Source: Apoderus coryli (taxonomy: Eukaryota; Arthropoda; Insecta; Coleoptera; Attelabidae). Taken from it: a stretch of 64,000 nucleotides of DNA. A program made the position numbers and the translations under genes. Shown here in pieces: positions 24,570 through 37,764 of the stretch (position 1 is the first letter of the stretch; each line of letters begins with the position of its first letter). Under the pieces are notes generated by a model, which was not told the DNA's origin, ran no database searches, and worked only from the letters and a program-made list of their open reading frames with translations. The stretch covers positions 10,212,428 through 10,276,427 of the forward strand of contig OU452211.1 in the NCBI GenBank assembly GCA_911728435.2. The letters are read 5' to 3'.

Positions 24570-26370
24570 TAGCAAAATGAAACACATACCTTTGTCCAAT
24601 TCCCACTAAATACAGTCTAAACTATCAATCCACGAATTATTCGCTGATAATCCCACTTTGATCTGATATTGCTGGAATTTCCATCAAATCAGGAGAAAAA
24701 ATTATTTGACATCCCGTGGTAAATAATATCGTTTTGGACATTGACTGCATAATCACAGTACATAAAATTTACGAGTTTCATTCACTGGAAAATCCTTTGA
24801 AACCGTATATGCTTTAAAAATGTTTTATTTTTCACAATAAATAAGTAATATACCAACATAAAACATACATACATAAAACTGTAATAAAACTGTATAAAAA
24901 TAAGTTGAAACAAATATATATTAAGCATGGCTTTTGAACAACATTGTGTATACAATAGTCTCCTATTACGACTACTAGTTATTTTATGTTAAATGGACAT
25001 GGTTTGTTTGGTTGTTGCCGTTGATACAATAAATACTGCGGCAAACTAAAAATAATACATCAATAATAATTATTTGACGCATTATAATTTTTTTATATGT
25101 AAAAAAGCTTAATATACCTAATATTAAATTTACATTATTGATTTTAATATGAAACAGTAATATATCAACACGAAGCGTCCTCCAACCAAAGACGGAATAT
25201 TTCTGAACAAAGATAGGGGTCATTCTTTTAAATCCATTAGTATTTCTAGGAAAATATGGTGATTTTTGTTACAAGTATAGTCTTTCTAATCTTAGTTTAA
25301 AATATATAAAAAACCACAACTCGATATCCCTTTGTAATGTCAATACTGACCGCAACCATCCATAGGCGCACCCTTTTAACTTTTCATAACATTACATGGC
25401 CTACGATATTTTAAAAATCCTTTATGTATTAACAATAATTCATTTTGTTAGGACCTAATTTTGCTGTTGAGTATGCGTTCTTAAAATTATATTTACTTTA
25501 ATTTTGATTAGCCGACTCAAGTGACAAGTTTGATTATTTTCAAATAGAAGTGGCGAATTTCAATCAGCTTATTGTTGAATCTTTATTTACGTATAGGCTT
25601 TATGTACTCGTATTAATAATTGTAAATTTCGATATCTCGAAAAGTATATTGCCTTGTTTTAATTTGTATTGCGATTTAACATTTATTATTAAGTGTTCAT
25701 ATTTTGAAGAGATATTGATAACGTTTGAACTTTACCGTTATTTTAATTAGTAAAATTTAAGTGATTGGTTTTCATTTTTACGACGGTTTAACCGATTGAT
25801 GATTGAACAGTGATTGGCTGTAGATTGTCGACCAGTAAGATAAATTTCATTAGGTGATAATTTGATAAATTGAATCCTAACTTTTCCTGTGATATTTTAA
25901 TTGAATATAGTTAGTAATTGGGTAAAATAAATTTAGTGTTTTATTTATTGAGCGATAGTTGAAGGGTGAACACAAGAACGGTGGTTTCTGGTTTTGACCG
26001 CCCATAAACCATAGCTGCCGGTGGTTAGGATTGCTTCGATTGGGCTACCATTCAACTATACCGCCTATTTTCTCTGAATTTGCAACAAATATAAAGGTTC
26101 ACATATAATAACAATTTTAAATCCTAACAATTTGTATAAAAGTATACTGTATTTTTCTTTGCCGCTCCAACACGGCAACATATAAACTTACGCTGAAAAA
26201 GACTGTTTTTGTTTTTAGAAGTTTAGACATAGATGCACACGTACTTAGTCCGTGTTCCAACATCAAGGAATATACCTTTATAATAATTAATACTATTGTT
26301 AATACTTGTTATGCATATAAGTAGGTACATTTATAATAATGTGCTTCTGATATTACAAACTTACAACAAA
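24570..26370. other. AT-rich DNA, no feature recognised
   Basis: Mariner-like N-terminal remnants may extend slightly into the first 150 bp. Beyond that I see no gene, RNA or element end. Confidence 0.35.
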
Positions 26371-26379
26371 TTTTACTCA

Positions 26380-26591
26380 CATAGTCAGTGACATTTTCTA
26401 TAGAACGTAAAAATTGCATATGTGTATTCGTCACTTCATTATTTTCAGACCTTAACTGATGATAAATATTAAAAGAAGACGCTGGCTTTGAACATGTAAA
26501 TCTTGATGCTTAAACTCCCAACCCAATTCCGCTGACTCCGTTACCTCGTCTTCAAGATTTGGTTCTGTATCAAATGGTATCCAAAAAGCCA
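26380..26591 (-). pseudogene. Possible decayed coding fragment, unidentified
   Basis: From ATG at 26591 the minus strand encodes MAFWIPFDTEPNLEDEV, ESAELGWEFKHQDLHVQS, then a stop. A one-base shift continues in PASSFNIYHQLRSENNEVT, HMQFLRSIENVTDY up to a good donor (GTGAGT). The composition looks protein-like (acidic start, amphipathic end). I do not recognise the family. It may be a frame-broken exon of an unknown gene or element. Confidence 0.3.
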
Positions 26592-26599
26592 TTTTTAAA

Positions 26600-27929
26600 A
26601 TATTTTTAAAAACAAATATTATATTATATACTTATACTTGATCACAAAATAATTCCAGCTTAAAACGAAAACAAACGTGTTCCGCTCGTGTCGTATACCG
26701 ACCGTGACTGATACAGTGACTGCAAAAAATTTCATCCACTTGAGATTTTATTAAAAATTATTATGTAATTTGATAGATCTTCTTTCATTTTATTAATCTA
26801 AGAAAAACTATTGAACAGATCATGGTTACAGTATTCTGCCACCGTGTTTCAGTGTCGGACACAAATTTTCTCGTTTAAATTCCACATGAAGTTTCGCCAT
26901 ACCATCCATCCATCCGATTATATTTAGATTAATCTGAGAAAATAACACGTTGCCAAAAATTATTTGTTTCATTCATATATTTATTTGTAAACTTTTTTCG
27001 ATTAATCATTACCCCAATACTTTTTCCAGTCACTGTAGTTATTTTTATTACTGTCGGTATCCTTTTATATCACCATGGCAGGCATGATTTATGATACGTC
27101 TTATAAAAAAGGGAGATATGTATCAAAAAACGCTGCACTCGATGCCCTTTTATGATGTAAAGAGGCACGGGAACGAATAGCCCGATAGATTCGTTAAATT
27201 TATATATTTTACATTGACTTTCGATGGACTATACCTAAAATGAAGCTTTTCAGTACGAGTCACACTTGAGCAATTCTGGATACGACAAGATCCAAAAACT
27301 CACGCTCAAAATAAAATATCGCACAAACGCTTCATAAAAAGTGTTTAATTGTTAATGCCATTGGTTAATCCCCCAAGTAAAATGATTCTAGAAAGATGTA
27401 ATTCCTACCAAATTACTTCCGTGTAATAAAACATCTAATTGCAACCATGACATTAAAGCGCTAAAATGTTGCCTTTATTATTTATAATTTACATCCCACA
27501 AGTTGGGTAGGCCCGAATTTTCATAGTATAACTCGTAAATCATACTTCCACCACCCTATATTATATTTTGTCCTTTTGGGACTCATAAAGTTTTTGGTAG
27601 GGTGAGAATATTTTAATGCTTCCAAATTCATCAAAACCGTTACTGTGACACTTTTAGGTACAAATTATGTCAACACTGGAAACTTAATGGAATTTCCAAC
27701 GAATGAAATGGCGATATTAATATTTGGTAATTGGGGTATTACCATTTTCCTCCAACTATTTGTTTAAAGAATTCTTTAATATAGCCGTTTCAAATTTATA
27801 TTGTAGCATAAATAAGACGAGGGACTGGGCGTTTTTAATGATACGTCGACGTTCGCAGGAAATTTATCATCTGTAAAATCCAATTCATCCAAAAACTCCA
27901 GTCGCATGAATTTTGCATCGCTCTTTATA
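26600..27929. other. Unassigned DNA
   Basis: No open frame with recognisable domains and no element ends before the terminus at 27930. Confidence 0.35.
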
Positions 27930-28030
27930 CAGGGTGTTCCAGTAACAATGGAACAACCGGTACCTGGAGATACTACGGGTCACATAATTTGTTTTTTTAC
28001 CAATATTATTGTGCTTCTTGGGCTATCTAC
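27930..28030. repeat. Solitary TACAGGGTGTTCCAGT element terminus
   Basis: TATACAGGGTGTTCCAGTAA is a typical start of the TA-flanked, CAGGGTG-ended elements seen elsewhere here. I found no matching opposite end, so it is a fragment. Confidence 0.4.
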
Positions 28031-29409
28031 TTCAAAATTGACAGCTTTATGTATTTTGGAATCCGGTAAAAATTGAACTGTGGGATTACGAATATTTCAA
28101 ACCAAAATGAATTTGACCCGTGCCAAATCAAGGGATACTGTAATTTGATTGGCAAATTTTTTATTGCAAATATTAGCTCAGATGGAAACTGAACCCGAAT
28201 GGTTATCTCGTACAGGACAGATGAGGCCCTTTCCTCTCTTTTAATTATGGCGTCAATACTAGAAAATCCACATGCGGTTTTTGAGGAAACACACTTACAA
28301 TCTAACTCAGATAAGTCCATCATAGAAGGTTCAGTCTATACACAGATAATATAGACTGCGTAATAATGACTGCGCCAACAAACTCCTTTTACTTTACAAC
28401 TTTGATGATAGAAAGATCAAAGAGGTCATCCTGTCAGATTTTGAGTTAAGATGGGATAGAAAACTATCAACAGAGTGTGAGTCCATTCGACTTATCGTGG
28501 GAGAACGATTGAGAATCTAGGAATCGATTATAACGGCACCCCCGGAGCATTCTCGCCGCCTTCATTGAAGTAACCTAGAGTTTTCGTTGCAGTGCTCAGC
28601 GACCTTTTAGCACACTCTTTACAAATTCTAGATCCAGAAAATATATGATTTTATACATTAAATTACACCATTATTGAGCAAAAAACTAATAGAAGAACAA
28701 TTTCATTATTTGACCTTTTCTCCAGTATCGTTTTCCTGATGTTGGGTTCAGGGATGATTCCTTTTTTTTATTTGAGCAAGACTCATCTCGTATATCAAAG
28801 CCGTAATCTTCATCACTAGAATGACTAAATTCCATCAGTACTCCAGGGATATGTAGAAATATAGCGATTGATTTTGAAGACCTGAACTAATAAAAGTGGA
28901 ATATGTATTTCGTTCGGGATTTTTTCGTCATGCTATGCACCTCTGGACGTTTAATGGCAAAAAAACGACAAGTTAAGCTTAGTTTCGTTAAAGTGTATTT
29001 TTATTCTTATCCGCAATACAGTTTATTTAATTGCACAGTAATTCTAAGTTATTAACAGGTAAAAGAAAATGTAACCAGTTGTGTATATGTATATATACCA
29101 AGTAATAAAATAAATTTGCAATGTAGTATTCAGCAAAAGGATGAGAAAATCTGCATCAATTTGAAACATTGAAACTACTAGTTACATTACATTACACTCC
29201 AATAAACAACACAAGGACTCCTTTTTTTTATCTCTCGTTTCCGTCTTGGTGATACTCTGTTATAAAATATAAACGCACATTTTAAATCTCAAGGAGGTTT
29301 TGGAACAAAAGAGAAAATTTTATTTGATTTAAATGAGCCGCAATGTTTTTAACAACACCTAGCATTCAAGAAGTCTGTAGGATAAGTAAGAAAAAAACAA
29401 AATTTTGAC

Positions 29410-29620
29410 AAAACTCGATTTTATTATTCAACATAGTTTTCTCGAGGGCAATTCAACGAGTATAGCGATTTTCCAACTTTTCGATACCACTTTTATAGTA
29501 CGATTTCTCTTTCTCGTCAAAATAGGCCTCAGATTCAGCGATTACTTGTTTCCAGCAATTACACTTACCCAGTATTCTGTGACTTTTTCACGACAGAAAC
29601 TATTTGAACTGAACTGAAGA
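29410..29620 (-). pseudogene. mariner-like transposase C-terminal relic
   Basis: Minus strand encodes VIAESEAYFDEKEKSYYKSG and IEKLENRYTR, a stop, then IALE. This corresponds to mariner's EVIAETEAYFE, KSYYKNGIEKLEDRYNRCIALEG at the protein's end. Upstream parts are not recognisable. Confidence 0.75.
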
Positions 29621-29629
29621 TTTCTGTTT

Positions 29630-31380
29630 AAAAATGCCAAATAGGAAAATTGCTACAAACGGCTCAAAGACAAACGCAAAAAAATCCTGAGAGCCCGATG
29701 CCTCACATTTGATCCATTTCGCCCAATCCAACGATCTCTATATTTATCTTAGGTATCGTAATAGTAGTAAAAAAATAGGGTAAAATGATCCCTTAATAAT
29801 ATAATAAACTCGTTGAAAGACTATCTATTTTTTGTCAATTTTTGTGACAATAATTGCATTTGGTGAAACATTTCTTCATAGTAAAGTAATAAATAGCTCT
29901 GAGATGTTTCCTCCATATAGATAATACTCATTCTACTCTTTCTTGGATGTCTTCTTCTTGGTAGTCACTGGAACTGGATAAAACCCTGATATAGAACGAT
30001 AAAACAGATAAAGAAATAAACATATCCAGTAAAAAATTGTTGATTAGCTTCGCCACAGCATAATATATCTTTATGTTGTGGCTTTGCTATGACTGCGCAT
30101 TCAGAACCAACAGTTCTTCCTCAGTCCTAAAACTGCAAAAACGATTCGGTACCGGTAACGAACTTTTACCGCAAACGCAGAAAAGCAAACTGCGCAAGCC
30201 AAGAAAACTAGAACCAGTTCAGAATCGCTTCCGCGAACGAAGCTATTATAAAACAAGTTTCTTATGATAATTCGAAACATAACATCATTCGATTTTCTGG
30301 TATTATAAGATTTAATCATAATTTTAGATGATCTTCAACATATAGTTGCGTGTATTTGTTTCTTCGGATGTCTTTAATTACATCCTTTTCCTTCGGTTAA
30401 CGCTCCTATTCGTATTTAAATTTCGGATCTGAACAGAACTTAGAATTTTATACCAACAATATCTCACAACATATTGCTGCTGAATACTGTATGTATAGGC
30501 AGGTATTTCTCCTAACTTTGCATGTGTCATTTTACATGACAATGCATTGTCTGATTAACGGCCTTTCACGTGCACCAGGACGTTAACGTGGTGCGGTGGC
30601 AAAATGTTGCGGTGGTGACATACCGCTACTAATCGGCCTCGGCCTATAGACAATCATATACCGGGAATAAACCATGTTGAAAATCAGTTTTGTGGTTTTA
30701 GTTTGATATACACGAGGCAAGTCGGAATACAGGATCCGTCTACAATATTTGTAACTGGCACGCACTGTTTGGACTGTCATCAGGTTTTTGTTATTTGATG
30801 CTACATATTTCTGACATTTAAATATTTGTTTGCATTATACGACAATAGTGTGAAAAGTTCTCGGCCTGAGATAGAGATTTTTTTGCCGCTATGCTATCAG
30901 AGTATCCCTGCCTCAAATTATCAAAAAATTTAAACAATCGTAGTAGAGGACCATAAATACAAAGTGGTGGGGCCACTGGGCCTTTATTTTTAAGCTCGAC
31001 GAAAGTAAAAGGAGCGGGCCCAAGAGTGACATAATGCCGCCATCATATTACACTATCTGACTTATGTCGGTTAAATAAGAATGAATTCATTCGATGCTAT
31101 TAGTTTCAACTTATCACATAGCAGGTATATAGTCTCTAACTCAAACGCTTTGCTGGTGTTAAAGCAGACACGTCACCATTGTCCATACACATAAACAAAT
31201 CAACAATTTTGCCAAAACAGTAGCCGTACCATAACCCCCCCTTCGAAACTGCAATTGGTATGGTTAAAAGAGAGAATTTGAGTTCAAATATTGGTAAATC
31301 TGTCCATATGTTATTTTCTCAAATATTGGCCTCAGCTCAGATAACTCTTAGGGATTTCAGATTTTTGGCAATGCAAGCAC
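29630..31380. other. Unassigned DNA
   Basis: No supported gene. Open frames here have no recognisable motifs. Confidence 0.35.
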
Positions 31381-31389
31381 CTCTATCCC

Positions 31390-31605
31390 CTTATACGAAG
31401 ATGGGTCAAAATTGGAACAATAGTTGGGCAACTAATTAGCTTCACCATTTCTGTCGTAACTTCATCGGATAGTAGCGCTTCAGCGGTCTGTTGTATATGC
31501 CCATACCATTGGTCATATTTTATATGAATTGATTTATCCCTCAGTAACTGACATTTGTTTCCTCCGATAACGAGGAAGTTAATTGTGTACGTTGAAGAGG
31601 ACTAT
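31390..31605 (-). pseudogene. Unidentified open coding-like stretch without start codon
   Basis: Minus strand stays open for over 60 codons, including TYTINFLVIGGNKCQLLRDK, YDQWYGHIQQTAEALLSDEV and MVKLISCPTIVPIL, bounded by stops. There is no ATG at its beginning. It looks coding, possibly a retroelement relic, but I cannot name a family. Confidence 0.3.
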
Positions 31606-31693
31606 CGCGCTATATCAAAGAAGGACAAGAATTCAGCTAAAAAATAGTTGTCATATTTTTTTATATTTAATTTTTGACGCTTATATTCCTCAA

Positions 31694-31792
31694 TTCATAC
31701 AAAAACACAAATACGGTGAAATATTTGTTTATTTCATGGCAAATCGGGCGACAAAAACAATTACGTTCACTGTATTTGTGTTTTTGTATGAA
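31694..31792. repeat. 99-bp hairpin with 27-bp near-perfect stem
   Basis: Positions 31694-31720 and 31766-31792 are inverted copies with one mismatch, separated by 45 nt. The stem begins TTCATACAAAAACACAAA. The size is compatible with a small MITE or a transcribed stem-loop. Confidence 0.6.
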
Positions 31793-31929
31793 CCGTCAGC
31801 TCTCATAGATAATCAAGAAGCCATTCTAGCTAAATTAAATTTGGCAGTTGTTGTCAAATACAAAATTTTAAAATATTGCATTATGTCTGTTCAAGAGAAA
31901 TACGATATGTTACAAGTGCTGTATTAAGG

Positions 31930-34680
31930 TTTTTAAAAAATCAATTATCTTTATTATCAAGAAAATTATGAGCCATCAAAGAATTTGACTAAAATCGAGA
32001 AACGCCCTCTAAATTCTGTTGGTACCAGTGATTTTCTCACAAAATTTTATTCCGGAGGACTTCTAACCACAAATAAAGTGTGTTTCCATAAGGAAGCATG
32101 TAATTTGGCCAACCCTGTACAAAAACTGATCACGCATTTGTTCCACCATCATACATGAAATATTACATTTAGCAGATTTAGCTGTAAAAAAAGGTTTTTT
32201 TCCAGTTTTGGATTGCACACAATTTGTGGAAAGCTCAAAAAGCTACGGGTGTCAATTGGTGCAAACAAACGCTCAACTCAAAAAATAAATTAAAAGACAT
32301 TTATAAAATCGACTGTATAGGTGTTTGAAGATGATCCTAATCCAACAAAAGTGGGTCGCGAACTGTATCTTTAGAGGGCCGTAATACGGTCATTTCTGAT
32401 TAGTATACCAATGTGTAGAAGTCACTCAATGAACACGCTCTCAATGCTGATCGGATCCACATAAGACAGATAATATCATTCATCACAAAACTCCGAGGAA
32501 CAAACATATACACTTTCAAAGAATTTGGCGTAATTATTTACTATATCTTGTGAAGTTCCTCATCATTATAAGTCATTGTGCCCGGTCCTCTGGATGAATT
32601 ACTTTTTAAATTAAAACATTTCTTGGTTCATTTCTTGTATTAGGTATTTTGAATTCATTCAACGTAGTTTTTATGGGAGTTTTTTGTTTCCGCATTGATT
32701 ATTGATCTGAGCTGTTTGAATTTTTGTAAATAATATTCTTCACGACTATTTTTGTATTTTTTAAAAATGTTTCTTTTTGTTTAATTTTTTTTTACAATGA
32801 ACAATGTATACCAAGGAAGAAAATTACTAGAAATTTTTTTATACTACTTATACTGTACATGCTTGATAGGAATGAAGTGTTTAAAACAGGACAATAAACC
32901 CGTCCTTTAATATTAACAACCAATAATTTCTTAGTGCATTCAATAAAGGTTTAAAGACTCGACTGGTATAGAATTTTCTAGATAACGAATAAATTAAGTG
33001 ATCAATCAAAAATTTAGGAAAATTACAAATGTATCAAAGTTCCTTTTGCTTCTTTATATAAAATAATAATATATTGTTAGATAAATCTTAAAGTTAAATT
33101 TTTCGGAATATACGCAAACAATAATGAATCTTCTGCCATCCAATATTCCCCTAACACCTCTAACCTATCCTATAGGTACGTAGTGCATGGAATGGTTTGG
33201 GTATCGATACACTTTATTCAAATCATCTTGACATACCTAATGATGATAGATCGTCGAAAGGAAAGTTTTTAGAATGTATAACGTTGGTGTTGAACAATAA
33301 GATTTTCACAGCGCGCGTTTCATTGAAAGATATCTTTTGTTACTTGTGGAAAACAATGGGGCGCATAACGGGGCTCCGACTGAAAATAACAATAATAATA
33401 GTAGTGGAAATCTACAGCCAATTATTATTTGAATTTAATGTAGCCTCATTACAGAATAGGGAATGATTCATTAGTACAAAATGACCCGCAATTATTTATG
33501 AGAGATGAAACATCTGTCCAAAGTTTTTTTTTATGAAGAACGTGTCGTGCAAAAAAGTTGATTATTGTATGCAAACTAGGAGTTCATACGAAATGTCGGC
33601 CTCTAGAAATTTAAGATTCCAAAGTGAAGGCCTAAGTTTTAAACAAGTAGAAATGAATGACAATCAGCACTTTATTTGCTAAACGCAATTACAGTAAACA
33701 CCAAAATTTAGTAAATAACTAATTAATTAAATACTAACTACAATTTCATTATTAATAGATAGGATGGCTCTTCTAGATTCTAAAGAGGTTTGATTAAATC
33801 TGACTAATAAATCTCGAAACGCCAAATATTTTTAAAATCCACAGTGTAAAAGTATAACGCAAATGCATTTACAACATCCTGAGGACAATTATATCCATAA
33901 ACATGACATAGGTCATGACATCAGGAATTCTTAAGCCACCACGCCAAGCATGCTTATGTGACCAGACTTTGGTAGGTTTAGACTGAACCTCTCTCACACA
34001 TCCTTAATCTGATTTTTTTAACAAGACGTCTAAAGTTAATAAACGAGGGGAGATATTCCAATCAAATGGACAGCAATCCTATATCAGAATATCAGAAACT
34101 GACTACTCTAACAGTGGTACCACTCTGCCGAAGTTCTTGATTTTGGTAATTATTCCATCGATATTCAGAGGCCTTCTCTATGAGTTGTTGAAGTTGTGTC
34201 GTAATTTACACCCTGTTGTATCACCGATTCTATATAGTTATTTTAATCAAGTGTACTTCCCTATTCCATCTTTAATATAGTAAAAACTAGGTAACCTTTA
34301 CACACACATCAATGGTTATGAAATATGTGAGCAAAAAATTTTTATTCGCATATTTCTTTCAAAATACCCCGTGATTAACTTAAAATATATATGAAGCATA
34401 CCAAGGAAGGCGACATTACTGCTAAAATATGCCTCATATTTAAACGAAAAATTGCGCATAATGTACGTATATTTCAGTCTTTGATGAAAAAATTATGCAA
34501 ACCCAAGCTGGTGCCCTTTTATATATTTCTGCTTATCATGTCCCTATTTAAGGTTGAGTCCACATGTATAAAACCAAATTAATTACAATATTTAATTAGA
34601 AGAAAACACCAGTCAAATAAGTTTTTTTGAGAGGTAGCAAAGGATTTTTATAATTACGGGTTTTTTTTTTCATTTTTGGA
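31930..34680. other. Unassigned DNA
   Basis: No gene or element with supportable boundaries. An ACACCCTGTTG motif near 34208 may be another solitary element end. Confidence 0.35.
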
Positions 34681-34689
34681 AAGGGGCCG

Positions 34690-34772
34690 TTCGACATAAG
34701 TCCCCGGTTTCCCTGCAACATCATGGACTTATTGTAAAAATTACGGGGTTAAACAGGGGACTTATATGTGAG
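34690..34772. repeat. Short imperfect inverted repeat
   Basis: ATAAGTCCCCGGTTT near 34696 is mirrored by AAACAGGGGACTTAT near 34753. It is a small palindrome, possibly a MITE relic. Confidence 0.4.
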
Positions 34773-34987
34773 AATAGTGACAAAATCAGTGAAGACCAGA
34801 ATATTCTTCTCATCAAAGAAGCTCAGAATTTATGTCAATTGAACTGTATACAATGGTCCCATGCAGATCCAATCAACACTAGTAGCTTACTCGGAAAATT
34901 GAGCAAATGGTTAAATGCTTTCACAAAATATAGTGCAATCAACCTTGTCCTCCCTCTTGACCAATTTTTGATGATTGTAGTGATGAG

Positions 34988-36807
34988 TCTACACAGAGAA
35001 AAATCTATCATATCATGAACCATATCCACATTCAATCAATGATAGCATATATTCCGTATTCCACAATCAAAGCTACATTTCTTTCAATTATACTTATATG
35101 ATTAATTGCGAAATATATGACTTTATTGCTTTAAGTATAAGAATTAATTGACTTCCAATCAAATGCCTCAATTATAAGAATATATTGAAATTAAATAAAA
35201 AGTATTGATTGGACTGATTGTCACTATCGTTGATAGAACATTTATTGCTTTTTAAGGGGAATACAGAAATTATAGACAGAATATATTTTGGTATTGAAAT
35301 AATTGTTTTGTCATTTTAAATCAATTTTATATATAATCCTGGAGAGAAATTAATTACTTAATTTAATAAAACTATCACGTTAACTAATTGTATGAAATAA
35401 AAGAAAGTTTTTATTCAAAAACAGTTTTATTAATTCTATAATACATTGTATTGTAATAAAAAAAATATTACTCTATAATCACAGTACAAAAAATAAACAA
35501 TACATTAAAAGATGTATGTCATTCTAATACATGAACATTGAACATGTACGACTAACAAAATATTAAACCAAATATCGTATTTGTGCTTTTTTTAACATAT
35601 CTTCATAGTGTCCCACTCCCACTCGGTACTTTGTATACTGTATACCTACATCGTGTTAAAACAGGATATTTTGAATTTTGAGGTTACATGAGGTTGCAAA
35701 AATGTATTCCATGCTGCCATGCTATACTGGTTAATGTGAAATAAAAAGCTTAATATTCATAACTTTTGAATGGAACACCCTGAATAGTTTTATTAAAACG
35801 TTTTTATTATGCATTATAGGTACCTCTTAAATCATTTGTTGGCTAGACCGATCTTTAATAGTATTGTTCGAAAAGCTTACACAAAATAATTTATAGTAAA
35901 AAACTTATGATTAGATATACTTAGTTAGGAGTAAAACTTACCGGAGAATATAGGAATTAGTTTGTCCAATTCTGAGGCGTTTAAGAAGTCTTCTATAATA
36001 TATTATTGCAGATTATAGAACTTAACTATATAGACACGCACTACCGGCACACAAATAGAATAAATATATAAATGTAACATAACCTATTGTTTTAAGCTTT
36101 GCTAGTGACTAGGGAGTTCCGAAATTTCCCGATACATCAGCCCGAAATCTACGTTTTTATATCAATGGTTTTGAATTCGTTTTATTATGATATCGGCGTA
36201 TGAAAGCATTTTTTTTAAGTCAAAAACTAATATTTACGAAGTGGGGTAGGTAGTACGAAAATCCAGTTTTTATTTAATTTATATACTTAAATTCGATACA
36301 TGCATGAGTGCAAAATGTTGGATACTCGACGTTTTGTGTTTCGATATATCGATGAATTTAGCCCGGCCCAATAATAAGTTAAGGTTGTCCCAACAATAAG
36401 AAGTATTGACTTAATATTATTTAGTTTATTTAAATAGTAGAATATGATAGCGAGTAAAATTTGATTTTGTTAATTCAATGATATATATCTAATAATTCGA
36501 GTAGAGAAATAATATTCTTCCAATGCTTTTTCTTGCTTATCGTAATATAACAATATTTGAAATAATACAATTGCAATATTAGTTTCCAATTATTACTGTA
36601 ATCATTGAAAGAAAAAATATATCTGTTTTGTGCCTAACATATATGAAATTGAATTTCAATAATATCTGGAATGTCGGATTAAGTATATATTTAATGTTGG
36701 CCGAATTGTAATCTAATGAATTAAGTATTACTGTCATTAAACCAAAATAGAGGCAATCAAACATATCGCTAATATTGATATTACAGTAAGATTTTTTTCT
36801 GTGTACG
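34988..36807. mobile_element. Possible 1.8-kb element with ACACAGA-type ends
   Basis: TACACAGAGAAAAATCT near 34990 is mirrored by AGATTTTTTTCTGTGTA near 36790. The interior is AT-rich with no recognisable transposase. The ends are short, so this pairing could be chance. Confidence 0.3.
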
Positions 36808-36931
36808 TATTAACGAAGAAAAACCAAAGGTATCATCTGGATCAGGGTTCAATCAAACCTTGCTTAAAAGGTGCAATTTCTCATTGATAAAAATACCGCT
36901 AAACCGAACTATTAGTTTGGTTAGCATTATA

Positions 36932-37759
36932 CAGGGTGTGTCATAATATATGCGCAGGACTTAAGGATGTGAGAGCTCGTCAAATTATATGAAAAAAATG
37001 CATCATTTTTGCGAATATCTCCGGAACCTTTTATCGTACAGAAAGCAGCTTTTGTAAGCATTTCCTACTCATAACAAGCTATGTTATGTGCAAGATTTTT
37101 TTTTAATCATAATTGGTGAAGATTTTGAAAGGGTAGTGGGTGTTTTTCTCGCCAATTTCTACGCCACTGGAAAAGGTACAGTTTTAAGACATCCGTTTGA
37201 AACGCCAATGTTTTCTACACAAAGAAGGTACACTTGGTCATAAGTTCTAAAGTTGACTGTTTTCAAAGAAAATTGAAAAATGTTGAAAAAAATGGTCAAC
37301 TTAAATTTTTCTACTAATTGTGCCTCATAATTGCAAAATTAAAAAATGAAAGAAAAGATGTCTTTTCCAAATTCTCCAAACCATAAAAAAGTAACGCATT
37401 TCGCACATTTCAGCGTTTGTGTAAGAAAAAATGTGATAATTTTTTTATCAAGTGGCTTTAAATTTTCAAACAAAAGTTACTTCAGAACAACAATTAGTTT
37501 GTTGTTTTTAATTTTGCAATTATGAAGATATCGTTTGGTTTTGTTACTTGTTCTAACGTTTAAATAAATTTCGTTTAATTAGTAAAAAAAATTAAATTTA
37601 TTTAAAAAAATTGACCATGATTTTCAACTAGTTGGTTTTTACTCGAAAACGGTCAACTTTAAAGCTTATGACCAAGAACCTATTTTGTGTAGAAAACATT
37701 AGCGGTTCAAATATTTTTTTTCATACTAAAGTCCTGCGCATATATTATGAAACACCCTG
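36932..37759. mobile_element. 828-bp foldback-type MITE with CAGGGTG termini
   Basis: The ends CAGGGTGTGTCATAATATAT and, reversed, CAGGGTGTTTCATAATATAT continue paired through GCGCAGGACTT. TA flanks both sides (36930-36931, 37760-37761). Inner blocks also mirror each other, for example TAATGTTTTCTACACAAA, TTGGTCATAAG and AAAGTTGAC. The structure is a long imperfect palindrome. No coding region is seen. Confidence 0.85.
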
Positions 37760-37764
37760 TATTG

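Noticed and set aside
15780..34000. RRM1 and N-terminal exons of the PTB gene
   Set aside because: I looked for the conserved RRM1 peptide blocks on the minus strand by eye and found none with splice sites, so none is called.
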